Shown here: positions 1 through 6,311 of the stretch, piece by piece
How positions within the stretch are numbered: position 1 is the stretch's first letter
How the letters are laid out: every line of letters starts with the position of its first letter
From: Burkholderiales bacterium
GTDB taxonomy: Bacteria; Pseudomonadota; Gammaproteobacteria; Burkholderiales; Burkholderiaceae_D
Direction of reading: 5' to 3'
DNA: 6,348 nucleotides
NCBI GenBank assembly: GCA_005800405.1
Contig: SYFN01000179.1
Span: 1 to 6,348 of the forward strand
Program-made: the position numbers and the translations under genes
Notes under the pieces: model-generated
Told to the model about the DNA's origin: nothing
The model's input: only the letters and a program-made list of their open reading frames with translations
Databases searched by the model: none

Positions 1-360
1 AGCGCCCTGATCGAGATCCATACCCTTGCCTTCATCAACACCCTGAGCAATATCTGGCGACTGCTTGTCGTAGCAGACCATGACGGCACAGCCTTTGTAG
101 TCGATACCGAAGTCAGTATTGTCATAGCCGATGGACTTGAGGGTGTCACGCGCGACCTTGATGTAATCAACGTTGGCTGTCGTGGTGATTTCACCGGCTA
201 GCACCACCAAACCGGTATTGCAAAGCGTTTCGGCAGCGACGCGCGCGCGCGGGTCCTGCTCGAGGATCGCATCGAGAATCGCATCGGAAATCTGATCGGA
301 TACTTTGTCCGGATGGCCTTCTGATACAGACTCGGACGTGAAAAGGTAATCGTTTGACAT
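1..360 (-). CDS. metK: S-adenosylmethionine synthetase, N-terminal part (cut by the window edge)
   Basis: Methionine adenosyltransferase is a cytoplasmic enzyme that makes S-adenosylmethionine from methionine and ATP. The reverse strand starts with ATG at 360 and reads [20 protein letters not shown], the classic MetK N-terminus; the GHPDK segment holds the conserved His and Asp of the ATP/methionine site. Further in are [20 protein letters not shown] and, near the edge, [10 protein letters not shown], also a hallmark. Only 120 codons are present of a family length near 385-390 residues, because the window ends, not because the gene is broken. A good Shine-Dalgarno (AGGGAG at 366-371, five bases upstream) supports this start. 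The gene is divergent from the lipid A acyltransferases. Family identity is certain; nothing can be said about the missing C-terminal two thirds. Confidence 0.97.
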   Translation of the reverse strand, partial: MSNDYLFTSESVSEGHPDKVSDQISDAILDAILEQDPRARVAAETLCNTGLVVLAGEITTTANVDYIKVARDTLKSIGYDNTDFGIDYKGCAVMVCYDKQSPDIAQGVDEGKGMDLDQGA

Positions 361-365
361 GCAAG

Positions 366-371
366 CTCCCT
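366..371 (-). promoter_or_regulatory. Ribosome binding site of metK
   Basis: On the reverse strand AGGGAG lies five bases before the metK ATG. It is a near-consensus Shine-Dalgarno and settles the start at 360. Confidence 0.8.
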
Positions 372-420
372 GAAAAACATTGAACATAGTGTCGCGGTCA
401 ACCAGGTGAACCTACGACGC

Positions 421-449
421 TTTAGCGAAATTTTTAAACCGCCTCGCAA
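421..449 (-). promoter_or_regulatory. Candidate sigma70 promoter for metK
   Basis: On the reverse strand TTGCGA (444-449, 4 of 6 to the -35 consensus) is followed after 17 bases by GCTAAA (421-426, 3 of 6 to the -10). This would start a transcript near 414, with a leader of about 54 bases before metK. A rival pair, TTCACC (405-410) and TATGTT (383-388) with a 16-base spacer, lies closer to the gene. Both matches are weak and by eye only. I recognise no riboswitch in the leader. Confidence 0.25.
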
Positions 450-461
450 GTTGTCTATTAA
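433..461 (+). promoter_or_regulatory. Candidate sigma70 promoter for the acyltransferase-dapF operon
   Basis: TTTAAA (433-438, 4 of 6) and TATTAA (456-461, 4 of 6) are separated by 17 bases and point toward the acyltransferase genes. A start near 468 would precede both possible start codons (480 and 534). It overlaps the candidate metK promoter on the other strand, so the two divergent units might compete for polymerase. Tentative. Confidence 0.25.
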
Positions 462-533
462 CTCGGCGGATCCAACTTCATGCTATTTTACGCAATTTGC
501 CTCGATTCAGCAAAATCCCCGCGTCGCCTTCCC

Positions 534-1382
534 ATGCTGCTCCGCCTGTTTCAACTCCTTTCTCGCCTGCCGCTGCCTATTTTGCATGGGTTAGGTGCAC
601 TCGCTGGCTGGATGGTTTACGCTTGCTCGCCGTCTTACCGACGCCGCATGCGTGACAATCTCGCGCATGCGGGCTATCCGCATCTGCTGACATCTGCCGT
701 TGTCGAAGCCGGTAAGAATGTTTTCGAGCTACCTTTCATCTGGTGCGCAAAACCGGAGCGCGTTCTGAAAAGCGCCGTGCTTCACGACTGGTCGGTTGCT
801 CAATCAGCACTCGATGAGGGTCGGGGTGTGATCTTTTTGACACCGCACCTGGGCTGCTTCGAAATCATTGCACAAACAATTGCCAATCGAACTCCGCTTA
901 CAGCGCTGTACCGCCCACCACGCAAGACAGCGCTCAAGCCTCTGATGGAGCAGGCGCGAGCCCGCGAGGATTTGACGCTGGCGCCTGCCAACTTGTCAGG
1001 CGTACGATTGCTGCTCAAAACGCTACGCGTTGGAGGCGCAATTGGTCTACTGCCGGATCAGGTTCCGGGCGCCGGCGAGGGTATCTGGACTACATTTTTC
1101 GGGCGGCCCGCGTATACGATGACGTTACCCGCGAAAATGTATCAGATGAGCAATGCCCCGCTGGTGCTGGCCTATGCAGAACGACTGTCCCTCGGTAGGG
1201 GCTATGCGATTCATTTTGTACGTTTTACTGAACGACTGGCGGGCACACCCGAGCAACAGGCGCGCATTATTAATGCTGCGATGGAACGGCTGATCGCACG
1301 CTGCCCATCGCAATATTTCTGGAGCTATAACCGCTACAAGAGTCAGCCTTTGGCGTCATCCATCGCCAGAGAAGCCGCATGA
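534..1382 (+). CDS. lpxL: Lipid A biosynthesis (Kdo-lipid A) acyltransferase, first of two paralogues
   Basis: LpxL/HtrB-family enzyme of the inner membrane that moves a fatty acyl chain from acyl-ACP to the lipid A precursor as a secondary acyl group. From the chosen ATG the protein has 282 residues, close to the family norm of about 280-310. A hydrophobic N-terminal stretch (residues 1-30, LLRLFQLLSRLPLPILHG) acts as membrane anchor. TPHLGCFEI gives the H-x4-E catalytic dyad (His105, Glu110). LPDQVPGAGEGIWTTFFGRP (about 173-192) and the C-terminal SQYFWSYNRYK are typical family blocks. An in-frame ATG at 480 would add 18 residues (MLFYAICLDSAKSPRRLP) that do not look like the family. I chose 534 because the N-terminus then aligns with the downstream paralogue. 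Neither start has a clear Shine-Dalgarno. Which acyl position it serves, LpxL- or LpxM-like, cannot be read from sequence. Confidence 0.9.
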   Translation: MLLRLFQLLSRLPLPILHGLGALAGWMVYACSPSYRRRMRDNLAHAGYPHLLTSAVVEAGKNVFELPFIWCAKPERVLKSAVLHDWSVAQSALDEGRGVIFLTPHLGCFEIIAQTIANRTPLTALYRPPRKTALKPLMEQARAREDLTLAPANLSGVRLLLKTLRVGGAIGLLPDQVPGAGEGIWTTFFGRPAYTMTLPAKMYQMSNAPLVLAYAERLSLGRGYAIHFVRFTERLAGTPEQQARIINAAMERLIARCPSQYFWSYNRYKSQPLASSIAREAA

Positions 1383-2263
1383 GAGCAATGTTGGCGCTGA
1401 TGTGGCTGCTGCACTGGCTGCCCTTGCCGATATTGGGTCGTATAGGCAAAGGTATCGGTAGCCTCCTCTTTGTTTTGCTACGCCATCGCCGTCATATTGC
1501 GCTCACCAACCTACGGCTCTGTCTTCCGGCTCTTGACGATACGGAGCGCATTCGCATGGCGCGCGCTCATTTCCAGGGGTATGCGCGCAGCGTGCTCGAG
1601 CGCGGCATCCTCTGGTGGGCGTCGCCAGAGCGGCTGAGAAAATTGATACGGATTGTGCCCGCTGTACCCACAGCAGCAGCCGCGTCGCGGCCGACGATTT
1701 TCCTGTGCCCTCATTTCGTCTGCCTTGAAGTCGCGGGCGTCGCGATCACCATGGCAGGACCAGCATGCTCGATGTACACGACGCAGCACAATCGGGTATT
1801 CGATGAAGCACTGCGCAAAGGTCGCCTCCGATTTACGCCAGATGAACGTAACCTCATCACGCGTCAGGCCGGTATCAAATCCATCATTCGCGCGATGCGT
1901 GATGGCCGCCCGTTTCTGATGCTGCCTGACATGGATTTCGGTCGTCGCGAATCCGTCTTCGTACCTTTTTTTGGTGTGCCCGCAGCGACCTTAACTGCGC
2001 CGGCGAGACTGACCATGGCAACTGATGGTCAGGTGATTCCCGTTGCAACACGGTTCCTTCTGAATTATGAAGGCTGGCAAGTGACCTTCTATCCTCCCTG
2101 GGACGACTATCCGGGCACGGATATCGAGGCGGCGACAGCTCGAATGAATGCATTCATCGAAGTGCGCATACTCGAGGCACCTTCGGAATATTTCTGGTCA
2201 CACAAACGATTCAAAACGCGGCCCGAAGGTATGACAGGCGCGTACGATACCCCCACTCGTTGA
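1379..2263 (+). CDS. lpxL: Lipid A biosynthesis acyltransferase, second paralogue
   Basis: Second LpxL/HtrB-family acyltransferase, 294 residues. Its ATG overlaps the previous stop as ATGA (1379-1382), so the two genes are probably translationally coupled. An N-terminal hydrophobic segment (residues 4-35, including [15 protein letters not shown]) resembles that of its neighbour. [11 protein letters not shown] carries the H-x4-E dyad (His112, Glu117). [20 protein letters not shown] (182-201) and [11 protein letters not shown] (269-279) match the corresponding blocks. An alternative Met4 start exists at 1388. The two proteins are clearly paralogous but divergent (DQVPGAGEGIW against [11 protein letters not shown]), which suggests different acyl donors or acceptor positions rather than redundancy. 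That split is inference; the symbol lpxL marks the family, not a proven position. Confidence 0.9.
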   Translation: MRAMLALMWLLHWLPLPILGRIGKGIGSLLFVLLRHRRHIALTNLRLCLPALDDTERIRMARAHFQGYARSVLERGILWWASPERLRKLIRIVPAVPTAAAASRPTIFLCPHFVCLEVAGVAITMAGPACSMYTTQHNRVFDEALRKGRLRFTPDERNLITRQAGIKSIIRAMRDGRPFLMLPDMDFGRRESVFVPFFGVPAATLTAPARLTMATDGQVIPVATRFLLNYEGWQVTFYPPWDDYPGTDIEAATARMNAFIEVRILEAPSEYFWSHKRFKTRPEGMTGAYDTPTR

Positions 2264-2279
2264 CAAAGAGAGAAGATGC

Positions 2280-3131
2280 ATGAAACTCAGATTCACAAAA
2301 ATGCACGGTGCTGGCAATGATTTTGTAGTGATTGATGCAATCAACCAAAGCGTCAACCTCACCAGCGACCAATGGCGCGATATCGCCAATCGTCGCGTCG
2401 GTATCGGCGCTGATCAGATTCTGATCGTTGAGAAACCGACCATGCCTGGGGTTGATTTCCGCTACCGAATATTCAATTCTGATGGTGGCGAGGTCGAGCA
2501 ATGTGGTAACGGGGCGCGGGCGTTTGTAAAGTTTGTTGTTGAAAAAGGCCTGACCGAACATCGTGAGATTCGCGTGGAAACGATTGCAGGTGTAATCCGG
2601 TCGCGATTGGAGGATGACGGTCGTATCACAGTTGATATGGGCGCGCCCGTATTTGATCCGGCGCGCGTGCCATTCGATACTGCTGGGTTGGCCAGCAAAC
2701 CACAATATGCTGCCAGGCTCTGGGCTATCCCCATAAGAGCTCATCTTCGGGAATTTGTTGTTCTCTCAATGGGTAATCCGCATGCCGTGCAGCAGGTTGA
2801 TGATGTCAACACCGCGCCGGTGTCGGAAGAAGGCCCCCTGATTGAAAAACATTCCTGTTTTCCGCGCAGGGTGAACGCCGGTTTCATGCAAGTGGTGGAT
2901 CGACAGCACATTCGTTTACGCGTTTTTGAAAGAGGCGCAGGGGAAACGCTGGCATGCGGCACGGGGGCCTGTGGAGCCGTTGTCGCGGGCATTCAGCTTG
3001 GACTGCTCGATAGTCCGGTCGCCGTCGCCACACGGGGTGGCGAGTTGTCAATTACGTGGGAGGGTGAGCAGAGTCCGGTGATGCTGACCGGGCCAGCGGT
3101 TAGCGTATTTGAAGGCACGATAGATATCTGA
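2280..3131 (+). CDS. dapF: Diaminopimelate epimerase
   Basis: Cytoplasmic, cofactor-independent enzyme converting LL- to meso-diaminopimelate, the precursor of lysine and of the peptidoglycan cross-link residue. At 283 residues it is full length (family about 275-290). It opens with [18 protein letters not shown], the standard N-terminus. Both catalytic cysteines are present: Cys75 in EQCGNGAR and Cys226 in [12 protein letters not shown]. Other conserved blocks are FNSDGGE (65-71), MGNPHAV (164-170), RRVNAGFMQ (196-204) and FERGAGET (216-223). A purine-rich AGAGAGAAG (2267-2275) precedes the ATG as a modest Shine-Dalgarno; another ATG at 2276 is out of frame. The gene follows the second acyltransferase by 16 bases and is probably its co-transcribed partner. 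The sequence looks intact and functional. Confidence 0.97.
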   Translation: MKLRFTKMHGAGNDFVVIDAINQSVNLTSDQWRDIANRRVGIGADQILIVEKPTMPGVDFRYRIFNSDGGEVEQCGNGARAFVKFVVEKGLTEHREIRVETIAGVIRSRLEDDGRITVDMGAPVFDPARVPFDTAGLASKPQYAARLWAIPIRAHLREFVVLSMGNPHAVQQVDDVNTAPVSEEGPLIEKHSCFPRRVNAGFMQVVDRQHIRLRVFERGAGETLACGTGACGAVVAGIQLGLLDSPVAVATRGGELSITWEGEQSPVMLTGPAVSVFEGTIDI

Positions 3132-3142
3132 TCGCGGAGACG

Positions 3143-3157
3143 AACGCAGTCTGCGTT
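3143..3157. terminator. Small hairpin in the convergent gap after dapF
   Basis: AACGCA (3143-3148) and TGCGTT (3152-3157) form a perfect 6-bp stem with a 3-base loop. It lies in the 31-base space between the dapF stop and the original stop of the opposing Sel1 gene, the expected place for a shared terminator. There is no T-run on either side, so any intrinsic termination would be weak. Confidence 0.3.
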
Positions 3158-3162
3158 GTGTA

Positions 3163-4718
3163 TCAAACCGCTGGACTCGCGCCGCGTTGATAGCGGCACT
3201 GCGCCATCAGGCTACGGAACCGATACAGGCGCTGCCGGTAATTACCTTCCTGACCGGCGACACCTTTGGCTTCCACCGCATCAAACATACGAGCCACTCG
3301 ATCCAGTGCAGCGCGCTGGTCGCCAGTGACGATCTGCACCAGACGACGACGACTACGCGGATGCTGATCTCGAATATCAATCTCGAGACAATGCCCATGA
3401 TCGGCAGCTTAAATATCAATCAGCAGCGCCTCCGCGCGCGTCAGGCCGAACCAATAGCCCAGCTCGACACGCGCGGCCAGAAACGGGTACTGATTGCTCG
3501 TATCGCGACTGAACACAGCACGCGCAGCGTGCGCCCATTCGGCTTTGCGTGCGGGCGGTGCGATGCGCTCCAGCAGCGATTTCGCCTCTCGGTTATCCTG
3601 GCCTGCGGCCGTTTGCAACCAGTAAACCGCACGAATATCAGAGCCTTTTTCCACTTTTCGCGAACGCCACGCGACCAGACCCAATTCGAGTTGCGAGCGC
3701 ACATGGCCAGTCACTGCGGCCATTTCGAGATAGCGACGTGCCTCGTTGATACTGCGACGGGAAAACTCGGGTTTGAGATAAATGCGGGACATCGCATACC
3801 AGGCAGCAGCGATACCCTGGTCAGCTGCCAGCGATAGCCAGCGTATCGCTTTCTTGTAGTGGGCAACGCCTGGTATGGATGGCAGACGATGACCACTCTC
3901 GTCCATCCGCGCAATCCACAAACCATAAGATAGCTGGGCTGAGCTATCTCCACCCTCAGCTGCGAGCCTCAAATAGCGTTCTATTAGTTGACTGTTGGGA
4001 TCTTTGGTAAGCAGCAGGGCGTTGGCACAGCGCCTGAGCAAGTCCTGCTGAGATCGCTCGATCTGGCAGCGACGAGCGCCGCTACCAGCATGCCGTTCGA
4101 TATTTTGAGCAATCGGCAAAGACCAGAACAGGAACTTCAGATAATCGCCTAGGCCCCAAAAGTAGTCGGCGATTGCGCGCTGCGCCGGCATGATGCCGCC
4201 TCGAGCGGCCCGCGATGACCATTCAATCGCTGCACTGCGTCGCGTCCTTGCGGCGGGCGAAAGCTCTGCAGGTTTCGGCTGCGCGACCACATCGGCAATA
4301 CCGAGCTGCTGGGCAGCCATTGCGCGTCTGCCAGTCCCGACTCGGCAGCGGCTTGCAGCGCTCGCATGTCTCTCTGGCGCAGCAACTGATCCGCTCGCGG
4401 CCAGGAAGCAAAAACCAGCATGGCGAGGATAAGCCCCGCCTTGGCCATGCCGCCTTCAAAATCGCGCTCGTACCAGACGGCCACACCCAGCGGATCCGAC
4501 GATTGCTTAGCAACCTCAAAAGGCACATGCTCGCCGATCAAGAACCAGGCATCCGCCATGTTTTGCTCCGCTGCTTTTTCCAAACAGTGAAGCGCGGTCG
4601 CATGGCTCTGCGGCAAACCTGATCCGCCGAACAAATAACGCTTGCCCAGCGCCAATTGCGCGTGAGACTGTCCGGCGCGGGCAGAGCGAATGATCAGTAA
4701 TTCCTCACGATTAGCCAT
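3163..4718 (-). pseudogene. Sel1-like (TPR-type) repeat protein, broken by a frameshift and a nonsense codon
   Basis: Reading from ATG 4718, the first part begins MANREELLIIRSARAGQSHA and continues to GLADAQW near 4316. There the frame breaks; the protein resumes in another frame with AAQQLGIADVV (ATG 4320) and runs to LTRAEALLIDI, ended by TAA at 3409-3411. After that stop the same frame continues for 81 codons to TGA at 3163-3165, with protein-like content (VARMFDAVEAKG, GQEGNYRQRLYRFRS). Sel1-type units are visible: SHAQLALGKRYLFG, ALHCLEKAAEQNMADAWFLIG, SSAQLSYGLWIARM, AIRWLSLAADQGIAAAWYAMS, ARRYLEMAAVTGHVRSQLELG, AVYWLQTAAGQDNREAKSLLE. Such solenoids usually bind proteins; no enzymatic residues and no signal peptide are seen. 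Restored, it would be about 518-519 residues. The start has a short GGGA four bases upstream. An upstream in-frame ATG (4838) adds 40 unlikely residues. Sequencing error at either lesion cannot be excluded. Confidence 0.75.
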
Positions 4719-4852
4719 AAATCCCGTCGGTCTTGATCGACAGATTTCCACCTTTGAGCACCGCGGCACCCCGAGTGACAGGAGAAACACACACTTGAAG
4801 TAGCGCTTGTGCAACAGCCCAAAGACCTCACAAGCCAAAAATCTACCTTCAT

Positions 4853-4878
4853 AAAGTTATCAAAAAAAACTTAACTTT
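4853..4878. repeat. A-rich inverted repeat
   Basis: AAAGTTA (4853-4859) and TAACTTT (4872-4878) are a perfect 7-bp inverted repeat around a 12-base loop containing eight consecutive A. It sits between the divergent Sel1 pseudogene and porin, so it could be an operator or a weak hairpin. The stem is AT-rich and no regulator is implied by the sequence. Confidence 0.35.
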
Positions 4879-5066
4879 GCGCTGTTCGACAAGGTGACGT
4901 CAACGGTAACTAGTGCGAATAAAACAACAGTGTTGGCTCGTGAGGCGAGTTTTGCCGGAGCGCGAAAACCAACGGTGGCCAAACTTCGTGTTGTTTCTAT
5001 TTTAGAAATTAATGTCCCCTCATCCGACTCGCCCGGATTTTCAAAACTCGACACAACTGAACATTT

Positions 5067-5070
5067 GGGG
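5067..5070 (+). promoter_or_regulatory. Ribosome binding site of the porin
   Basis: GGGG at 5067-5070, read with the next A as GGGGA, lies seven bases before the porin ATG at 5078. Another ATG at 5071 directly abuts the GGGG and is in a different frame that gives no porin. It is too close to the Shine-Dalgarno to be used efficiently, so spacing selects 5078. Confidence 0.7.
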
Positions 5071-5077
5071 ATGAAAA

Positions 5078-6118
5078 ATGAAAAAGTCACTCATGGCGCT
5101 GGCTTGTGCAAGCGCATTTGCAGGCTCTGCAAACGCTCAGTCGCTGACGACTTATGGGATTGTGGATATGGGCTTCGTTGCTGAAAGCGGCGGAGCAGTG
5201 AGATCGCAGGAGAAAATTAACAGTGGTGCGCAATCAGGCACTCGGCTCGGTTTCAAAGGCACTGAAGATCTTGGCAACAATATGAAAGCTTTGTTCGTGC
5301 TTGAAACGGGTATTGCCGCAGACACTGGCGGTTTCGCTTCTACCACAGCTCCAACGACTTCGAATATCGCATTTGCACGTCAAGCCTTTTTGGGTCTGCA
5401 AGGCGATGCCGGTACCGTGACGCTAGGTCGCCAATACACACCTTTCTTCCTGACTCTTAACGCGGTAGCCGACCCTTTCGCCAGTGGTCTTGCTGGCAAT
5501 GCGCAAAATCTGATCCCTCACACTGGTATTCGGATGAATAACGCGGTGAAATATGTGTCGCCGATTTTCTCGGGCTTGTCGGCTGAATTAGCTTACGGTT
5601 TTGGCGAAAGTATTACGGGGGTCGACAGCGGCGGGAGGAATGTTGGCGGCTCTATCGGTTACAGCGCGGGCACACTGAACGTTCGTCTTGCCCACCACCG
5701 TGCTAATGATTCATCAGCTAGTACGACGGATGGCACTAGCACCATGCTGGCTGCCAACTACAATTTTGAGGTAGCCAAGGTGTTTGCAGCCTATTCCGAC
5801 AATGATCAGCAAATCATCCCTACCGGAGGCGCAGCCAAAGGAAAAAGCAGAGATTTTCTGATTGGCGTTAGCGTCCCCTTTGGCAATCACACCTTTATCG
5901 CTTCCTACATCAACAAAGATGGTCGCTCGGATTCGAACCTGGACGCCAGCCAATTTGGCCTTGGGTATACCTACGCGCTGTCCAAACGCACCAATCTTTA
6001 TGCGGCATGGGCAACCATTGACAACAAGCGGGGTGGCGTTACATATAAAGTCAGAAACAACTCCGAACCCGGCTCTGGTGACACGGCATTCAACCTGGGT
6101 GTTCGCCACACGTTCTGA
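5078..6118 (+). CDS. Gram-negative outer-membrane porin (Burkholderiales general-porin type)
   Basis: Trimeric beta-barrel porin for passive diffusion of small hydrophilic solutes, 346 residues. A clear signal peptide (MKKSLMALACASAFAGSANA) ends in A-N-A, predicting Sec cleavage between residues 20 and 21. The mature chain begins QSLTTYGIVDMGF, the typical first strand. SGTRLGFKGTEDLGNNMKAL (53-72), FARQAFLGLQGDAGTVTLGRQ (99-119) and LGYTYALSKRTNLYAAWA (295-312) are characteristic family blocks. The C-terminus is GVRHTF, whose final Phe is the signal recognised by the outer-membrane assembly machinery. The Gly- and Asn-rich segment after GRQYTPFF (about 125-150) corresponds to the constriction-loop region. 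It stands alone, with no co-directional neighbour inside the window except the IS end downstream. Substrate selectivity cannot be read from sequence. The gene looks complete and functional. Confidence 0.94.
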   Translation: MKKSLMALACASAFAGSANAQSLTTYGIVDMGFVAESGGAVRSQEKINSGAQSGTRLGFKGTEDLGNNMKALFVLETGIAADTGGFASTTAPTTSNIAFARQAFLGLQGDAGTVTLGRQYTPFFLTLNAVADPFASGLAGNAQNLIPHTGIRMNNAVKYVSPIFSGLSAELAYGFGESITGVDSGGRNVGGSIGYSAGTLNVRLAHHRANDSSASTTDGTSTMLAANYNFEVAKVFAAYSDNDQQIIPTGGAAKGKSRDFLIGVSVPFGNHTFIASYINKDGRSDSNLDASQFGLGYTYALSKRTNLYAAWATIDNKRGGVTYKVRNNSEPGSGDTAFNLGVRHTF

Positions 6119-6122
6119 TTGG

Positions 6123-6141
6123 TGCGGGCCCGATGCCCGCA
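6123..6141 (+). terminator. Stem-loop just after the porin stop
   Basis: TGCGGGC (6123-6129) and GCCCGCA (6135-6141) form a perfect GC-rich 7-bp stem with a 5-base loop, starting four bases after the porin stop codon. The position and strength suit a transcript end, or a stabilising 3' hairpin. No T-run follows (AAGAATTCC), so a classical intrinsic terminator is not assured. Confidence 0.5.
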
Positions 6142-6154
6142 AAGAATTCCTTGT

Positions 6155-6177
6155 CCGTCATTGCTTTCGGATGACGG
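6155..6177. terminator. Second stem-loop downstream of the porin
   Basis: CCGTCAT (6155-6161) and ATGACGG (6171-6177) make a perfect 7-bp stem with a 9-base loop. It lies between the first hairpin and the putative IS end. There is no T-run, so a terminator role is only possible; it may act with the hairpin at 6123-6141. Confidence 0.3.
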
Positions 6178-6214
6178 GTGACGAATAAGGCTGTCAGCCA
6201 GCCTGCAGTGTGAA

Positions 6215-6260
6215 CGGCGGAGTAAAAGGGAACCAGTTAGCGGCGGCGTAACCGGGTACC
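6215..6260 (+). repeat. Two imperfect 20-bp direct repeats in the IS end
   Basis: CGGCGGAGTAAAAGGGAACC (6215-6234) and CGGCGGCGTAACCGGGTACC (6241-6260) agree at 16 of 20 positions and are spaced 26 bases apart, start to start. Repeated sites of this kind at the ends of IS21-family elements are transposase (IstA) binding sites. Only this end is visible. Confidence 0.65.
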
Positions 6261-6296
6261 GGTCCCAAGCCTATCCTGAGATCTTAGATTGGATTC

Positions 6297-6303
6297 GGAG
6301 AGG
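6297..6303 (+). promoter_or_regulatory. Ribosome binding site of the probable transposase gene
   Basis: GGAGAGG lies eight bases before the ATG at 6312, a strong Shine-Dalgarno with ordinary spacing, and supports that start. A second AGAGAGG directly abuts the ATG and is too close to be the main site. Confidence 0.55.
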
Positions 6304-6311
6304 CAGAGAGG

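Larger units (their letters stand above)
4719..5077. other. Divergent non-coding region upstream of the porin
   Basis: This stretch of 359 bases separates the Sel1 pseudogene and the porin. Open frames across it (for example minus 4860-5090 and plus 4894-5184) have no recognisable protein character. It is AT-richer near 4838-4880 and holds an A-rich inverted repeat. A TGACGTCA palindrome is at 4895-4902. AT-rich TTCTATTTTAGAAATTAATG (about 4995-5014) may lie near the porin promoter, but I found no convincing -35/-10 pair. Porin genes in this group are often regulated from long leaders; nothing here identifies the regulator. Confidence 0.5.

Noticed and set aside
361..480. A SAM-responsive riboswitch in the metK leader
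   Set aside because: The leader is short and I recognise no conserved SAM-sensing fold in it.
2211..2744. A 177-codon open frame on the minus strand
   Set aside because: It is a shadow of dapF, whose catalytic cysteines and conserved blocks are on the plus strand.
3187..3837. A 216-codon open frame on the plus strand
   Set aside because: It lies antisense to the Sel1 gene, has low-complexity, His/Thr/Arg-rich content with no recognisable domain, and its opposite strand carries a clear repeat protein through and beyond the stop.
4301..4330. Programmed frameshifting as the explanation for the Sel1 frame break
   Set aside because: I see no slippery heptamer or following structure at the junction, and the second lesion downstream makes simple decay or sequence error more likely.
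4719..4838. A 40-residue N-terminal extension of the Sel1 gene from ATG 4838
   Set aside because: The residues (Cys- and Lys-rich, no repeat or signal character) do not look like the protein, while ATG 4718 has a GGGA upstream and a natural N-terminus.
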